Assembly (NCBI RefSeq): GCF_000797465.1
Contig: NZ_JSWG01000004.1
Span: 124,001 to 188,000, forward strand
DNA length: 64,000 bases
Direction of reading: 5' to 3'
Origin: Psychroserpens jangbogonensis
GTDB lineage: Bacteria > Bacteroidota > Bacteroidia > Flavobacteriales > Flavobacteriaceae
A program made the translations under genes and the position numbers. The notes under the pieces were generated by a model. It did not search any database. It worked only from the letters and a program-made list of their open reading frames with translations, and was not told where the DNA came from. Positions 36,362 through 46,312 of this stretch are shown in pieces. Numbering within the stretch: the first letter of the stretch is position 1; every line of letters begins with the position of its first letter.

Positions 36362-38563
36362 TTAGTTCTCTATTTTTTGATGTATCAATTCAGTTAAAGT
36401 AGTAGTAAAAGGTTTAGCAGATGCGTTTCCTGAATTATAGTTTTTAAGTTTTCTAAAATCCCATTTATTTTCACCAAAGTCAGATAAATTAACTTTTTCC
36501 AATTCGATAACTAGATAGTATTCTTGTGAAGGATTTATATAACCTTTCTTTATTAAATTTTCTTTTGTATACACTTTGGGTCCTTTACTAACAATTTTCC
36601 ATAAGTCGCCAGAAGATTTGTCATTATGAGTATGTAATAGTAGGTATTTAGCCGAAACAGTTTCATTGTCTAAAACTAGAGATCCATTACCTGAACCCAT
36701 TCTGAAATTATACATTCCTTTTTTAGAAATCCATTCATATTGTGTTTGGTTATTATAAAACCCAACTAAAACATAAGTTTCGTCAGGAATTAATTTTTCG
36801 CCATTAAGATACTCAGGAATTGGCTCATTCAAACCTTCCAATGGTTTGTCTTTTATTATTTGATAGGTTTTAGTTGATACATTTTCTCTTTGAGTTGCTC
36901 TGTTAATGAAATGTTTTTTTATTTCATTAATAAAATCTATTAAGTGATTTATTCCACTGTTTTCCTCTGAAGGACGAATTGCAAAAGCACCTAATCCAGG
37001 TAGGATTTCATGAAACCCTTTAAATGTCGTTGGTTTGTTATCGATTCCAGGATACAAAATATAAGCTCCACCAGTTCTTCTTATAGCATCTTTATAGGCA
37101 TGCATTTTATGAATATCTACCTCTTTAAATTTTGAGTTGTCCTGCTTGTTCTTAACTTTATATTTTGCATCAAAATGAATATGAACAATTTGTTCTGTTT
37201 TCTCAGCTTCTTTCTCGTGGAGTTCTTTAGGCCAAATAGATAGTGTGTAATCTGGCCTCATTTGTAAAGTCCAGCTACCTTCTTTTGACAAATCATGATT
37301 TCTCCCAAATGTCTTGTTATATGAGAACTTGATTGATAATTCTCTTTCCTTAGATATATGAGTCCCATTTAATGCAATTTGCTTTCCTTCTTTAAGTTGT
37401 AAGCCTAAAGTATCTGCAGTTGGTTTAATTAGCTTTTTGTATTCTTCTGAATCAATAGTAAAAGTTTCTTTTACTGCTTCTAGTAATTTAAAAAACAACC
37501 AGTATTCATAAAGTTTAGCGACATCTTTGTTTCCTGCTGAATACACATCTTCACCACCTTCCCAAATTAATTTGGCTGATAAATCAAACATTAACCAAGT
37601 TTTTAAAACGTCTCTATATCCAGCTTTCTTTTGTAAAACTGGACTATTTAATTTTAGAGTAGTTGGCCTTGACACTTCTTTAAACAAGTTGTGTTGTAGA
37701 TAGAATTCTAATTTATTAGATATAGTCTGTGCTTCATTATTTAGTCTAGAATCTTTTTTACTTTTTAGAATAATTTCCTCACAAAAAAACAAAAAGGTTT
37801 CTAAAACATATTTTATAAACCTATTTTCAGGTGTGTCAATACTTTCATCATGTATTGAGGTTGGGATTTTTACAGCAATAGAATTGATTCCTGAATTTCT
37901 AAGTGGATGACTTGAGGGTAAAGGCACTCTATTTTGAGAATGAATTAGCTGTCTTAAATCTTTACTTTTTAACTTTTTTAAACTTCTAACATCTTTATAT
38001 TCAATCTTACTGGACCAATTAGTAACTGGAGATTTAATTATTTGTTGAATCGCTATATCAAATTCTTCAGTATCAATAATAGATTTTACAAAACAAAATT
38101 GCTGATATAAGGATTTTGAATCTGTGTCAAAATCAACTTCTAAAGTTTGATTAACTGGCGAATTAGTTTGTAATATTAGATCTGTAGCATGCTTGGTTAT
38201 AGATTCTAGCATGAATCGATAATCTTTTCTATAAGATGTTTTTACTGATTGTACTTCTAATTGAAATGTGCCTTTTAAAATTCCGTTTTCATAAATAGAA
38301 AGTGGTAATGTACCAACATAAGTGTTAGGACTAATTCTTCCTTCAGAGTTATTAAAGTTTGAAACTTCAATAACTTCGCTTCCCTCCAGATAAAATCCTT
38401 TTTTTAGTTTGTATTGATAATAACAACCTTCAATTATTTGAAACTCTGCCTCATTGTTTTCTAAAGCATCAGCAATCTGAAATAAGGTATTTGGGATTAC
38501 TGCATAAATGTCAATATCCAAATCGTGGGCAATATGGCTTAAATTAATTTTAAGCTTCTGCAT
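36362..38563 (-). CDS. DUF2357 domain protein with PD-(D/E)XK nuclease (McrC-like)
   Basis: The 733-residue protein has an N-terminal DUF2357 region (about residues 1-270, including SYRKDYRFMLESI and TPENRFIKYVLETF). A nuclease domain is at about residues 330-560, with the catalytic core HFDAKYK (residue ~466) followed by YKDAIRR and an ILYPG strand. The last ~150 residues form another domain with YEWISKKGMYNF and LVIELEKV. The gene start overlaps the stop of the upstream McrB-like gene by 14 bp, so they are translated together. McrC-type proteins supply the nuclease to an McrB GTPase in type IV restriction. This DUF2357 form is a diverged McrC. Confidence 0.85.
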   Translation of the reverse strand: MQKLKINLSHIAHDLDIDIYAVIPNTLFQIADALENNEAEFQIIEGCYYQYKLKKGFYLEGSEVIEVSNFNNSEGRISPNTYVGTLPLSIYENGILKGTFQLEVQSVKTSYRKDYRFMLESITKHATDLILQTNSPVNQTLEVDFDTDSKSLYQQFCFVKSIIDTEEFDIAIQQIIKSPVTNWSSKIEYKDVRSLKKLKSKDLRQLIHSQNRVPLPSSHPLRNSGINSIAVKIPTSIHDESIDTPENRFIKYVLETFLFFCEEIILKSKKDSRLNNEAQTISNKLEFYLQHNLFKEVSRPTTLKLNSPVLQKKAGYRDVLKTWLMFDLSAKLIWEGGEDVYSAGNKDVAKLYEYWLFFKLLEAVKETFTIDSEEYKKLIKPTADTLGLQLKEGKQIALNGTHISKERELSIKFSYNKTFGRNHDLSKEGSWTLQMRPDYTLSIWPKELHEKEAEKTEQIVHIHFDAKYKVKNKQDNSKFKEVDIHKMHAYKDAIRRTGGAYILYPGIDNKPTTFKGFHEILPGLGAFAIRPSEENSGINHLIDFINEIKKHFINRATQRENVSTKTYQIIKDKPLEGLNEPIPEYLNGEKLIPDETYVLVGFYNNQTQYEWISKKGMYNFRMGSGNGSLVLDNETVSAKYLLLHTHNDKSSGDLWKIVSKGPKVYTKENLIKKGYINPSQEYYLVIELEKVNLSDFGENKWDFRKLKNYNSGNASAKPFTTTLTELIHQKIEN

Positions 38564-40412
38564 AACTTGTAAACCCGTTATCTATTATGTTTTTATACAT
38601 TCTGGCTATTTTTTCAAAAGACAGTTTGTGTTTAATATTTTCATCTAAAACTAATGATTCTCCTTTTTCGTTAAAAACTCGTTCTTCTTTTTCCTTTAAA
38701 CATTTTTGTGCTAAAAGCACTAAAGTTTTTTGGAGCTTACGCCTAGAGCCATGAAGTTTTGGTAGGAGCTTTTGCATAATAGCAATGTCTATCTTTTCAT
38801 TTTCTTTAGTTGAATATGTTGGATCGATTAAATCAATTTTTGAAAACAAAGTTTGAATTTCTGTAACTGTTCTATAGCCAAATTCTGCACCAAGCGTTTG
38901 CAAATCTTTAAAGAAATCTAAAAGAACATCATTAAGGTTCTGAGAGTTTTTATTCGTTGTATCATTCTTGGCAATTTCCACAAAAGATGTTCCCATACTT
39001 GCGCCTAACTTTTCAATAGAGGTTATTGGCTTGGATGCTTTTAAGAAATCTTCAATTTCATTTTCGTTAACTCTAAACTCTATGACATTTGCTCTATCTA
39101 GTACTTTTGGACTAAACATATAAGTGGTCTCATCTATATTTACAGTACCAACTACAAATAAATTGGGTGGCCATGATAATTCATGAGGTACACCAGATTT
39201 CTTATTTATTAAATCAGTGTGTAATTTGAATTTATCTTTAGATTCCATAACACTTAAAAAATCTGCAAAGTAACGCTCTACATGACTCAAGTTCATTTCA
39301 TCTAAAATAAGAAAATACGGTTTTTCTTGGTTTTCGTTGGCATTTATTATTAAGTCTAATGCTCTGTTTTCTGGCAAAATATATTCTGTATTAACAATAG
39401 CATTTACATAACCTAATAATGGTTCTCTATTAGTCCAATCTGCACCAACAGGAACAATACAATATTGAGAAGTATCTTCACAAAGCCATTGTGCAAACGT
39501 TTGTGCCAATTTGGTTTTACCTGAACCAGATAAACCGCTTAATAAAACAAATGGTTTTGTAACTAAGGAGGAAACATATCTTGAGATGAGTTGATTGGAA
39601 TATTTGAGGCCTGATTCTTTGCAATTATCCTCAAATAAGGATAAATCAAATTTCACAATTAGATTACTTGTTTTTGTTTTTGATTCATTTTTTCCAGTTT
39701 GAGAATATTCTTCAATGATTTCATCCAAATCTTGGTTTAGTTTTTTTTCATTAGGTAAATTATTTGCATCATATATTTTAAAAACATGGGAATCTCCATA
39801 TCTATCTGGTTTTTCATAATTATTCTCTTCAAAGTATTTTGATATACTTTGAGGGTTATTAATATTCCACTCTACTTTCGGTTTATTAGTTTCACTCCTT
39901 CCGTAGGCAAGAATTAACTTATTTACATTCTTGTAAAATAGATAAACGGGATAAATACCGTCACTTGTAGTAAATGGCTCTTTTAAAAAAGATATCCAAG
40001 GTATTTTAGCAGCAACCCCTTGTCCAAAGCTCACTTTTACTTTTGTATTTTTATAGGATTTTATATAATGCTTTGTTTTTAGGTTTTCAGTTTTTGCTTG
40101 TTTTAAAAATTCATGAATGATGTCAAAAGCTTTAACCATATCTATATTATTTGGTTTAGTTACTATTTCAATTCCTAACCTCTTAAATGCTTTAAAACAG
40201 GGAGTGTTTTTCCCTCCAGAAAAATAATTGCCAACGGTTTTCCCAGTGGCATAGAAATTTGCAACCGCCATTATTGGTTTAGGTGGATATAAAACTCCAT
40301 CAATTTTTACATCATAAAATTTTGAGGAACTAAACCCTTCTGGTATACCGCTAATTTTAAGATCATTTACAGCTGTTTTTATATTCTCAAGACTTACTTT
40401 GTCGAATAGCAT
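38550..40412 (-). CDS. McrB-like AAA+ NTPase with MrcB_N-type domain
   Basis: The 620-residue protein is the motor of a McrBC-like restriction system. Residues 1-85 (with GVLYPPKPIMAVANFY) look like a small N-terminal module found in McrA/McrB-type proteins. Residues about 95-215 (VKVSFGQGVAAKIPWISFL, then YPVYLFYKN) match the MrcB N-terminal (DUF3578) family, a predicted DNA- or modified-base-recognition domain. The AAA+ domain spans about residues 265-600, with Walker A GLSGSGKTKLA and Walker B YFLILDEMNLSHVERYF; the McrB-type MNxxxVERY follows it. The system should cut foreign DNA with certain modifications. It precedes the DUF2357 nuclease gene. Confidence 0.85.
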   Translation of the reverse strand: MLFDKVSLENIKTAVNDLKISGIPEGFSSSKFYDVKIDGVLYPPKPIMAVANFYATGKTVGNYFSGGKNTPCFKAFKRLGIEIVTKPNNIDMVKAFDIIHEFLKQAKTENLKTKHYIKSYKNTKVKVSFGQGVAAKIPWISFLKEPFTTSDGIYPVYLFYKNVNKLILAYGRSETNKPKVEWNINNPQSISKYFEENNYEKPDRYGDSHVFKIYDANNLPNEKKLNQDLDEIIEEYSQTGKNESKTKTSNLIVKFDLSLFEDNCKESGLKYSNQLISRYVSSLVTKPFVLLSGLSGSGKTKLAQTFAQWLCEDTSQYCIVPVGADWTNREPLLGYVNAIVNTEYILPENRALDLIINANENQEKPYFLILDEMNLSHVERYFADFLSVMESKDKFKLHTDLINKKSGVPHELSWPPNLFVVGTVNIDETTYMFSPKVLDRANVIEFRVNENEIEDFLKASKPITSIEKLGASMGTSFVEIAKNDTTNKNSQNLNDVLLDFFKDLQTLGAEFGYRTVTEIQTLFSKIDLIDPTYSTKENEKIDIAIMQKLLPKLHGSRRKLQKTLVLLAQKCLKEKEERVFNEKGESLVLDENIKHKLSFEKIARMYKNIIDNGFTSYAEA

Positions 40413-40469
40413 ATTCTTCTCAATTTTTATTAATTAGACTAAATAACAGACCATAGGTCAGATTTACAA

Positions 40470-43331
40470 TCAATGCGCCTCCAACCAATTATCACCAATA
40501 TCCATTTCAACATCTAAAGGCACTTCCAATTTGTAAGCACTTTCCATTTCGGTTTTGATGAGTGTTTTCATCGCATCGAGTTCTGGTTTGTACACATCAA
40601 ACACCAATTCATCATGTACTTGTAGAAGCATCTTCGATTTAAAATCACCAGATTGCAATTTGTCATAAATATTAATCATCGCAATTTTAATGATATCTGC
40701 AGCACTTCCTTGGATAGGAGCATTGACAGCATTTCGCTCTGCAGCACCACGAACAATGGCGTTTTGAGAATTGATATCTTTTAAATAACGACGACGACCT
40801 AAAACGGTTTGTACGTAACCATTATCTCTTGCGAAATCAACTTGCTCACTCATGTAAGCACGCAATTTCGGATAGGTTTCATAATAGGTGTCAATGAGTT
40901 CTTTGGCTTCACCTCGTGATAAGTCTGTTTGGTTACTCAATCCAAAAGCAGACACGCCATAAATGATTCCGAAGTTGACTGTTTTCGCATTGCTACGTTG
41001 ATCACGAGTGACATCAGAAATCGGCACACCAAACACTTTTGAAGCTGTTGACGCATGAATATCTTCACCATTTTTAAAGGCTTCAATCATGGTTTCTTCT
41101 TTACTTAAAGCTGCAATTATACGTAGTTCAATTTGCGAATAATCGGCAGCAAGTAAAGTAAACTCTTCATTTCTTGGAACGAATGCTTTTCTAACCTGAC
41201 GACCACGTTCGGTACGAATAGGAATGTTCTGTAAATTTGGATTATTACTACTCAATCGACCTGTTGCTGCAACGGTTTGCATATAATCGGTATGCACATG
41301 ACCAGTTGAATCATCCACTTGCAAAGGCAAAGCATCCACATAGGTGCTTTTTAGTTTTGCAAGTCCACGATAATCCAAAATATTACGAATAATCTCATGA
41401 TCTTTTGCTAAGTAAGACAAGATGTCTTCTCCTGTTTTATACTGTCCAGTTTTGGTCTTTTTAGGCTTGTCGACCAATTTTAGTTTTTCAAATAGGATGA
41501 TTCCTAATTGCTTTGGAGACGCAATATTGAATTCTTCACCTGCAGCTTCATAAATGCTTTTTTCAAGTGTTGCAATGTCAGTATTGAGTTGCTCAGATAA
41601 AGAATTTAAAAAGCCTATGTCTAGATTAATACCTTCTAATTCCATGGTCGCTAAAACACGCAACAACGGAATCTCAATATCATTAAATAATGTTTTGATA
41701 TTGGCTTCACCTAATTCTTTTTCGAAGTGTTCTTTTAACTGTAATGTGATGTCAGCATCTTCAACGGCATATTCGGTTTGCTTTTCTAACGGAACATCAC
41801 GCATCGACAATTGATTCTTTCCTTTTTTACCAATGAGATCTACAATTGGAATTGGTGTATAATTGAGATAAGTTTCTGCCAACACATCCATATTATGTCG
41901 CATATCTGGATTAATTAAATAATGCGCTAACATAGTATCAAAGAGGTTTCCTTTGACTTCAATATTGTATTTTGCTAAGACTTTGATGTCATATTTTAAA
42001 TTCTGACCAATTTTTTCAATCTGTTCGTTTTCAAAAAACGGACGAAAGACTTCAATTAATTCTTGTGCTTCGGTTTTATCTTCTGGAAATGGAACATAAA
42101 ATCCTTTTCCAGTTTCCCAAGAAAAAGAAATTCCAACGAGTTCTGCTGTTAACGGATTAAGTCCAGTAGTTTCTGTATCAAAACATACAGACGTTTGATT
42201 CATCAGGTTTTTCAAGAATAGTTTAGTTGCCATTCCTGAAGCGATACTCTGATAAAAATGTGATGTGTTTTCAGCAGTTTTGCGCGTAAATTCTGAGACG
42301 GTTTCTGTTGTCGTTTCCTCTCCACCACCAAATAATGAAAACTGTCCTGCTCCTGCAGATTTTTGTTCTTTTGGAGTTGCTTTTGGCTTTTCTTCTGTGG
42401 TTTTAGTTTCAGGTGAATCTGTTGTTTGAGTTTTAGGCGCAGTCGCTACCGCAGAAAATGTTTTATTAAAATTATCAATTAATCGTCTAAATTCTAATTC
42501 TTGAAAAATTTCTGTGACTTTAGGAATATCAGGTTGTTCCATTTGAAAATCATCAAAATTAAATTCTACAGGAACATCTAACATAATGGTTGCTAGTTTC
42601 TTTGAGAGTAAACCTAATTCACCATTCGCTTCAATCTTTTCTTTCATTTTTCCTTTGAGCTCATGTGTGTTGGCTAACAAGTTTTCCATGCTTCCATAAG
42701 CCGCTAAAAATTTCTTAGCTGTTTTTTCACCAACACCTGGAAGTCCTGGAATATTATCTGATGCATCTCCCATCATTCCTAAAAAGTCAATGACTTGTAA
42801 AGGATCTGTGACTTCAAATTTCTTTTGTACTTCAGGAATTCCCCAAGTTTCATAACCACCTCCAAACATTGGTCTGTACATGAAAATATTTTCGGAAACG
42901 AGTTGAGCAAAATCCTTGTCTGGTGTGACCATAAAGGTTTTATAACCTTCTTTTTCTGCTTTTTTAGCTAAGGTTCCAATAACATCATCAGCTTCATAAC
43001 CTTCTTTCACCATGATTGGAATATGCATGGCTTTTAAAATTTCGAGAATATAGGGAACAGCAGTTTTAATACCTTCAGGAGTTGCATCACGATTGGCCTT
43101 GTATTCTTGATACATTTCTACACGATCTGCACTTCCGCCTTTATCAAAACAAACCGCCAAATGATCTGGTCGTTCACGCTTAATAACGTCTAACAAAGAG
43201 TTCATAAAACCCATGATAGCTGAGGTGTCTTCGCCTTTAGAATTGATTCGTGGATTTTTAATAAAAGCATAATAGCCACGAAAAATAAGCGCGTAAGCAT
43301 CAACAAGAAATAAACGTTTTTGATCTGACAT
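40470..43331 (-). CDS. polA: DNA polymerase I
   Basis: The 953-residue enzyme has all three activities. The 5' nuclease domain (about residues 1-290) starts LFLVDAYALIFRGYY. The 3'-5' exonuclease domain (about 370-550) keeps the DEDD motifs, for example CFDTETTGLNPL and GQNLKYDIKVLA. The polymerase domain has motif A LAADYSQIELRIIAAL (~727) and motif C LLQVHDELVFDV (~902). A Thr/Lys/Pro-rich insertion of about 60 residues joins the 5' nuclease to the exonuclease domain. It repairs gaps and removes RNA primers. A McrBC-like pair lies just downstream (57 bp). Confidence 0.97.
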   Translation of the reverse strand: MSDQKRLFLVDAYALIFRGYYAFIKNPRINSKGEDTSAIMGFMNSLLDVIKRERPDHLAVCFDKGGSADRVEMYQEYKANRDATPEGIKTAVPYILEILKAMHIPIMVKEGYEADDVIGTLAKKAEKEGYKTFMVTPDKDFAQLVSENIFMYRPMFGGGYETWGIPEVQKKFEVTDPLQVIDFLGMMGDASDNIPGLPGVGEKTAKKFLAAYGSMENLLANTHELKGKMKEKIEANGELGLLSKKLATIMLDVPVEFNFDDFQMEQPDIPKVTEIFQELEFRRLIDNFNKTFSAVATAPKTQTTDSPETKTTEEKPKATPKEQKSAGAGQFSLFGGGEETTTETVSEFTRKTAENTSHFYQSIASGMATKLFLKNLMNQTSVCFDTETTGLNPLTAELVGISFSWETGKGFYVPFPEDKTEAQELIEVFRPFFENEQIEKIGQNLKYDIKVLAKYNIEVKGNLFDTMLAHYLINPDMRHNMDVLAETYLNYTPIPIVDLIGKKGKNQLSMRDVPLEKQTEYAVEDADITLQLKEHFEKELGEANIKTLFNDIEIPLLRVLATMELEGINLDIGFLNSLSEQLNTDIATLEKSIYEAAGEEFNIASPKQLGIILFEKLKLVDKPKKTKTGQYKTGEDILSYLAKDHEIIRNILDYRGLAKLKSTYVDALPLQVDDSTGHVHTDYMQTVAATGRLSSNNPNLQNIPIRTERGRQVRKAFVPRNEEFTLLAADYSQIELRIIAALSKEETMIEAFKNGEDIHASTASKVFGVPISDVTRDQRSNAKTVNFGIIYGVSAFGLSNQTDLSRGEAKELIDTYYETYPKLRAYMSEQVDFARDNGYVQTVLGRRRYLKDINSQNAIVRGAAERNAVNAPIQGSAADIIKIAMINIYDKLQSGDFKSKMLLQVHDELVFDVYKPELDAMKTLIKTEMESAYKLEVPLDVEMDIGDNWLEAH

Positions 43332-43431
43332 GAAATATAATTTTGAAGTCTATAAAGCTACAAAAACTTATGCGTTTATATGGAACAAATTGAACTACAA
43401 TTTGTAAATTTCCGAAGTAAAAATTGATGGA

Positions 43432-44361
43432 ATGAAAAAAATTTCGATTGCAATTCATGGAGGAGCTGGTACTTTAGTAAAAGGGATGATGACCTCAGAA
43501 TTAGAAGCCAAATATAGAAACGATTTAAAAGCAGCACTTGATAAAGGTTACGCCATTTTGAATGCAGGTGGAACGGCAATTGAAGCTGTTGAGGTTGCAG
43601 TTCAAGTTTTGGAGGATTCTCCGTTATTTAATGCTGGAAAAGGATCTGTTTTTACTGCGACTGAATCTCATGAAATGGATGCGAGCATTATGGATGGTAA
43701 AACATTAAATGCAGGAGCTGTGAGTTTAATTTCTGGTGTTAAAAACCCAGTAAGTTTGGCTCGTGATGTGATGGAGAAAAGTGAACATGTGTTTTTGGCA
43801 GGAGAAGGTGCGATGCAGTTTGCAAAAAAACTAGACTATACTCTAGAAAATGATGATTATTTCTATGATGAATTTCGCCATAAACAATGGTTAGAAATAA
43901 AAGATACTGATAGTTTTCAGTTGGATCATTCTACAAAAAAAGATTCAAAATTTGGAACAGTAGGCGCTGTCGCTTGTGACCAAGAAGGCAATATTGCAGC
44001 AGCAACCTCTACAGGAGGAATGACTAATAAAAAATGGGGACGCGTTGGTGATAGTCCGATGGTTGGTTCAGGAAATTACGCTAATAATAAAACCTGTGCG
44101 ATTTCTTGTACTGGAAGTGGTGAGTTTTTTATTCGTGGTGTTGTCGCTTATGATGTGGCCTGTTTGATGGAACATAAAGACATGAGTTTGAAAGCCGCTT
44201 CAGAAGAAGTGATTCATAAACGTATTCTTGAAATTGGTGGCGATGGTGGATTGATTGCGGTAGATTCTGAAGGTAATATAGCAATGCCTTTTAATACGGA
44301 AGGTATGTATCGCGCAAGTAAAACTTCAGAAGGGAACGAAGAAATTTCTATATATAAATAA
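43432..44361 (+). CDS. Isoaspartyl peptidase/L-asparaginase (plant type, Ntn-hydrolase)
   Basis: A 309-residue N-terminal nucleophile hydrolase of the IaaA family without signal peptide. The N-terminal IAIHGGAGTLV is conserved. The self-cleaving GTVGAV motif (Thr nucleophile, residue ~181) is followed by the substrate loop STGGMTNKKWGRVGDSPMVGSG. It should act on beta-aspartyl dipeptides and asparagine. With cyanophycin synthetase and cyanophycinase 2-4 kb away, a likely task is hydrolysis of beta-Asp-Arg released by cyanophycinase. It shares the stop/start overlap TAATG with a GNAT gene. Confidence 0.9.
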   Translation: MKKISIAIHGGAGTLVKGMMTSELEAKYRNDLKAALDKGYAILNAGGTAIEAVEVAVQVLEDSPLFNAGKGSVFTATESHEMDASIMDGKTLNAGAVSLISGVKNPVSLARDVMEKSEHVFLAGEGAMQFAKKLDYTLENDDYFYDEFRHKQWLEIKDTDSFQLDHSTKKDSKFGTVGAVACDQEGNIAAATSTGGMTNKKWGRVGDSPMVGSGNYANNKTCAISCTGSGEFFIRGVVAYDVACLMEHKDMSLKAASEEVIHKRILEIGGDGGLIAVDSEGNIAMPFNTEGMYRASKTSEGNEEISIYK

Positions 44362-45191
44362 TGATTGTTAGGCATTTAGGACATACAGATTTCAATACTA
44401 TAATGGAATGTTTTCTGTCTGCGTTTGAAAATTATTTTGTGGAAATGCCTACAGATTACAACTTCTATAAACAAAGATGGAAAGCGGCTAAAGTTGACTT
44501 CAATTTGTCTTATGGTATGTTTGATAACGACCAACTAGTTGGATTTATTATCCATGGGATTGATCAACGTCATGGCGAACATATTGCATTCAATACAGGA
44601 ACTGGAGTGATTCCCAAATACAGAGGACAAAAAATAGTGAAGGCTATTTATGAGTATGCTATTCCAGATTTAAAACACAACGGAATTACAATAAGTGTGC
44701 TTGAAGTGATTATGGTAAACGAAAAAGCTGTAAAAGCGTATGAAGGCGTCGGTTTTACAATTTGTAAGACGTTTAAATGTTTTAGCGGTGAGTTATTAGT
44801 AGGTGAAAGTCAGTTAGAAGTTGAGGAAATAGCATTTCATGAAGTTCCTTGGGAACAAATTCCTAATCAAAACAAATACTCGTGGGACTTCCATTATAAG
44901 TGTTTAGAGAATGGGAATTCTAATTATTATAATGTTTACAATGAAAATAAAGTAGAATCATTTTTTTCGATTAACACAGAAAATGGAACTATAAACCAAC
45001 TCGAAGTACTGCAAAATAAAAAAGGAAATTGGAAACGATTACTTCAGGCTGTTCAATCGATCTCAAAAGAAGTTAGGATTATAAATGTTGATGATAGGCT
45101 TGGTAAAAAAATTTCTGCTTTAGAAAATGCAGGTTTAAAAAACACGGTTAACCAATATGAAATGGAATTATGCTTAGAAAATGAATCTTGA
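44361..45191 (+). CDS. GNAT family N-acetyltransferase
   Basis: This 276-residue protein has a GNAT domain in its N-terminal half: GTGVIPKYRGQKIVKAIYEYA is the acetyl-CoA binding loop (R/QxxGxG/A region), followed by VNEKAVKAYEGVGF. The C-terminal ~120 residues are a second, weakly related domain. The acetyl acceptor is unknown. The ATG overlaps the stop of the isoaspartyl peptidase by one base (TAATG), so the two are co-translated and may act in the same pathway. Confidence 0.85.
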   Translation: MIVRHLGHTDFNTIMECFLSAFENYFVEMPTDYNFYKQRWKAAKVDFNLSYGMFDNDQLVGFIIHGIDQRHGEHIAFNTGTGVIPKYRGQKIVKAIYEYAIPDLKHNGITISVLEVIMVNEKAVKAYEGVGFTICKTFKCFSGELLVGESQLEVEEIAFHEVPWEQIPNQNKYSWDFHYKCLENGNSNYYNVYNENKVESFFSINTENGTINQLEVLQNKKGNWKRLLQAVQSISKEVRIINVDDRLGKKISALENAGLKNTVNQYEMELCLENES

Positions 45192-45211
45192 TTTTCTACT
45201 AATAAAAATTG

Positions 45212-46312
45212 CTACTTAGCGTCTTTTTTTCTTTGCCATTTTACAGGTAAAAAGTAAAAAATAACACTCCATATAAAAATCATATTTATTATAAATAGAG
45301 CTGTTCTATGATTATAGAGCACGACATACAATGCCATATCAATACATGTGATAAGCATAAAAAAGTTGGGAGTATATAAAAAAATGTCTCTTAATGCATC
45401 ATGATTATATAACGTTTTGTCTTTGGTTTGAAGGCTTAGCCAATGTGAGCTTTCAGAAGATAAAGGAGACCAGACTTGTTTTCTGTCTCGATCTAGAAAT
45501 TTAAAGAATTGTTTTAGTTTATCTGAAGATTGCGATTTGTACTTCACAATCATTTGTTCTTTTGGGATACTTAAAAATGCCAATAGAATATAGGCTAATG
45601 AATCTATAAAATGACCAAATCTAGAAGATGTTAACGTATATAAAGACAGGTGAAAAATAATAATAAACCAAAGGGTTAAGTTTCTAGTTCTTTTGAACAG
45701 GATTAAAATAGCAATGGCAAATTCAGTAAACATTGCGATATATGATAATAGTTTTGCAAAAAGCATTTCTGGTAATAATTCTGAAATGTATAAATACACA
45801 GGATTCTGTCGCGCAGTTCCTAGCCAAGTATCCATAAATGCTCCAGACCACCAGTCTGGTTCAATAAATTTATTAATTGATGCGCCAAAGTAAACTAAAC
45901 TTAATTGAAATATTAACAGGTAAGGAGGTTCTTTATCATTAGTCAATCCAGCTAAAAATAAAGCGCAGCCACAAATAAACAAATGATTAAAAAACAAAGG
46001 TTTTGAGGCTAGAATACCTAGGATTACGACTAAGCCAGTAACGATAGCTGCAGTCCGAACTTTAAAATTGAATAGCAATGAAAAAGCACTTATAGCGTAT
46101 AAAGTTCTAAACGTATATTTAAAAATATTAGGATGTTCGTTAAACCAATCTAAAGCGGGAATAAAAGGGATAAAAGGATCTGATATTTTAAAAAACATGT
46201 GATGCGCAGTTATTAATATGACTAATAGTTTACACATCAATAATACGTTTGGATGCAATTTTGTGCCTTCAAACTGAAATGGTCTTAATATGAATGCTGA
46301 AATACTATTCAT
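45212..46312 (-). CDS. HTTM-like multi-pass membrane protein
   Basis: The start ATG at 46312 overlaps the upstream stop by 8 bp (ATGAATAG), which decides it over the longer frame at 46345. About 365 residues form eight or more helices. The region with YFGASINKFIEPDWWSGAF resembles the HTTM (vitamin K-dependent gamma-carboxylase-like) domain, where a conserved membrane helix precedes a W/G-rich loop. A functional carboxylase is not implied, as the lumenal catalytic segment is absent. It is transcribed with the upstream small exported protein. Confidence 0.75.
   Translation of the reverse strand: MNSISAFILRPFQFEGTKLHPNVLLMCKLLVILITAHHMFFKISDPFIPFIPALDWFNEHPNIFKYTFRTLYAISAFSLLFNFKVRTAAIVTGLVVILGILASKPLFFNHLFICGCALFLAGLTNDKEPPYLLIFQLSLVYFGASINKFIEPDWWSGAFMDTWLGTARQNPVYLYISELLPEMLFAKLLSYIAMFTEFAIAILILFKRTRNLTLWFIIIFHLSLYTLTSSRFGHFIDSLAYILLAFLSIPKEQMIVKYKSQSSDKLKQFFKFLDRDRKQVWSPLSSESSHWLSLQTKDKTLYNHDALRDIFLYTPNFFMLITCIDMALYVVLYNHRTALFIINMIFIWSVIFYFLPVKWQRKKDAK

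Noticed and set aside
36362-40412. BREX or another multi-gene defence system
   Set aside because: Only two genes are present and their domains match the McrBC type; no methyltransferase or PglZ is seen.
43376-43579. Antisense open frame of 67 codons overlapping the isoaspartyl peptidase start
   Set aside because: It overlaps a conserved gene and has no family features.
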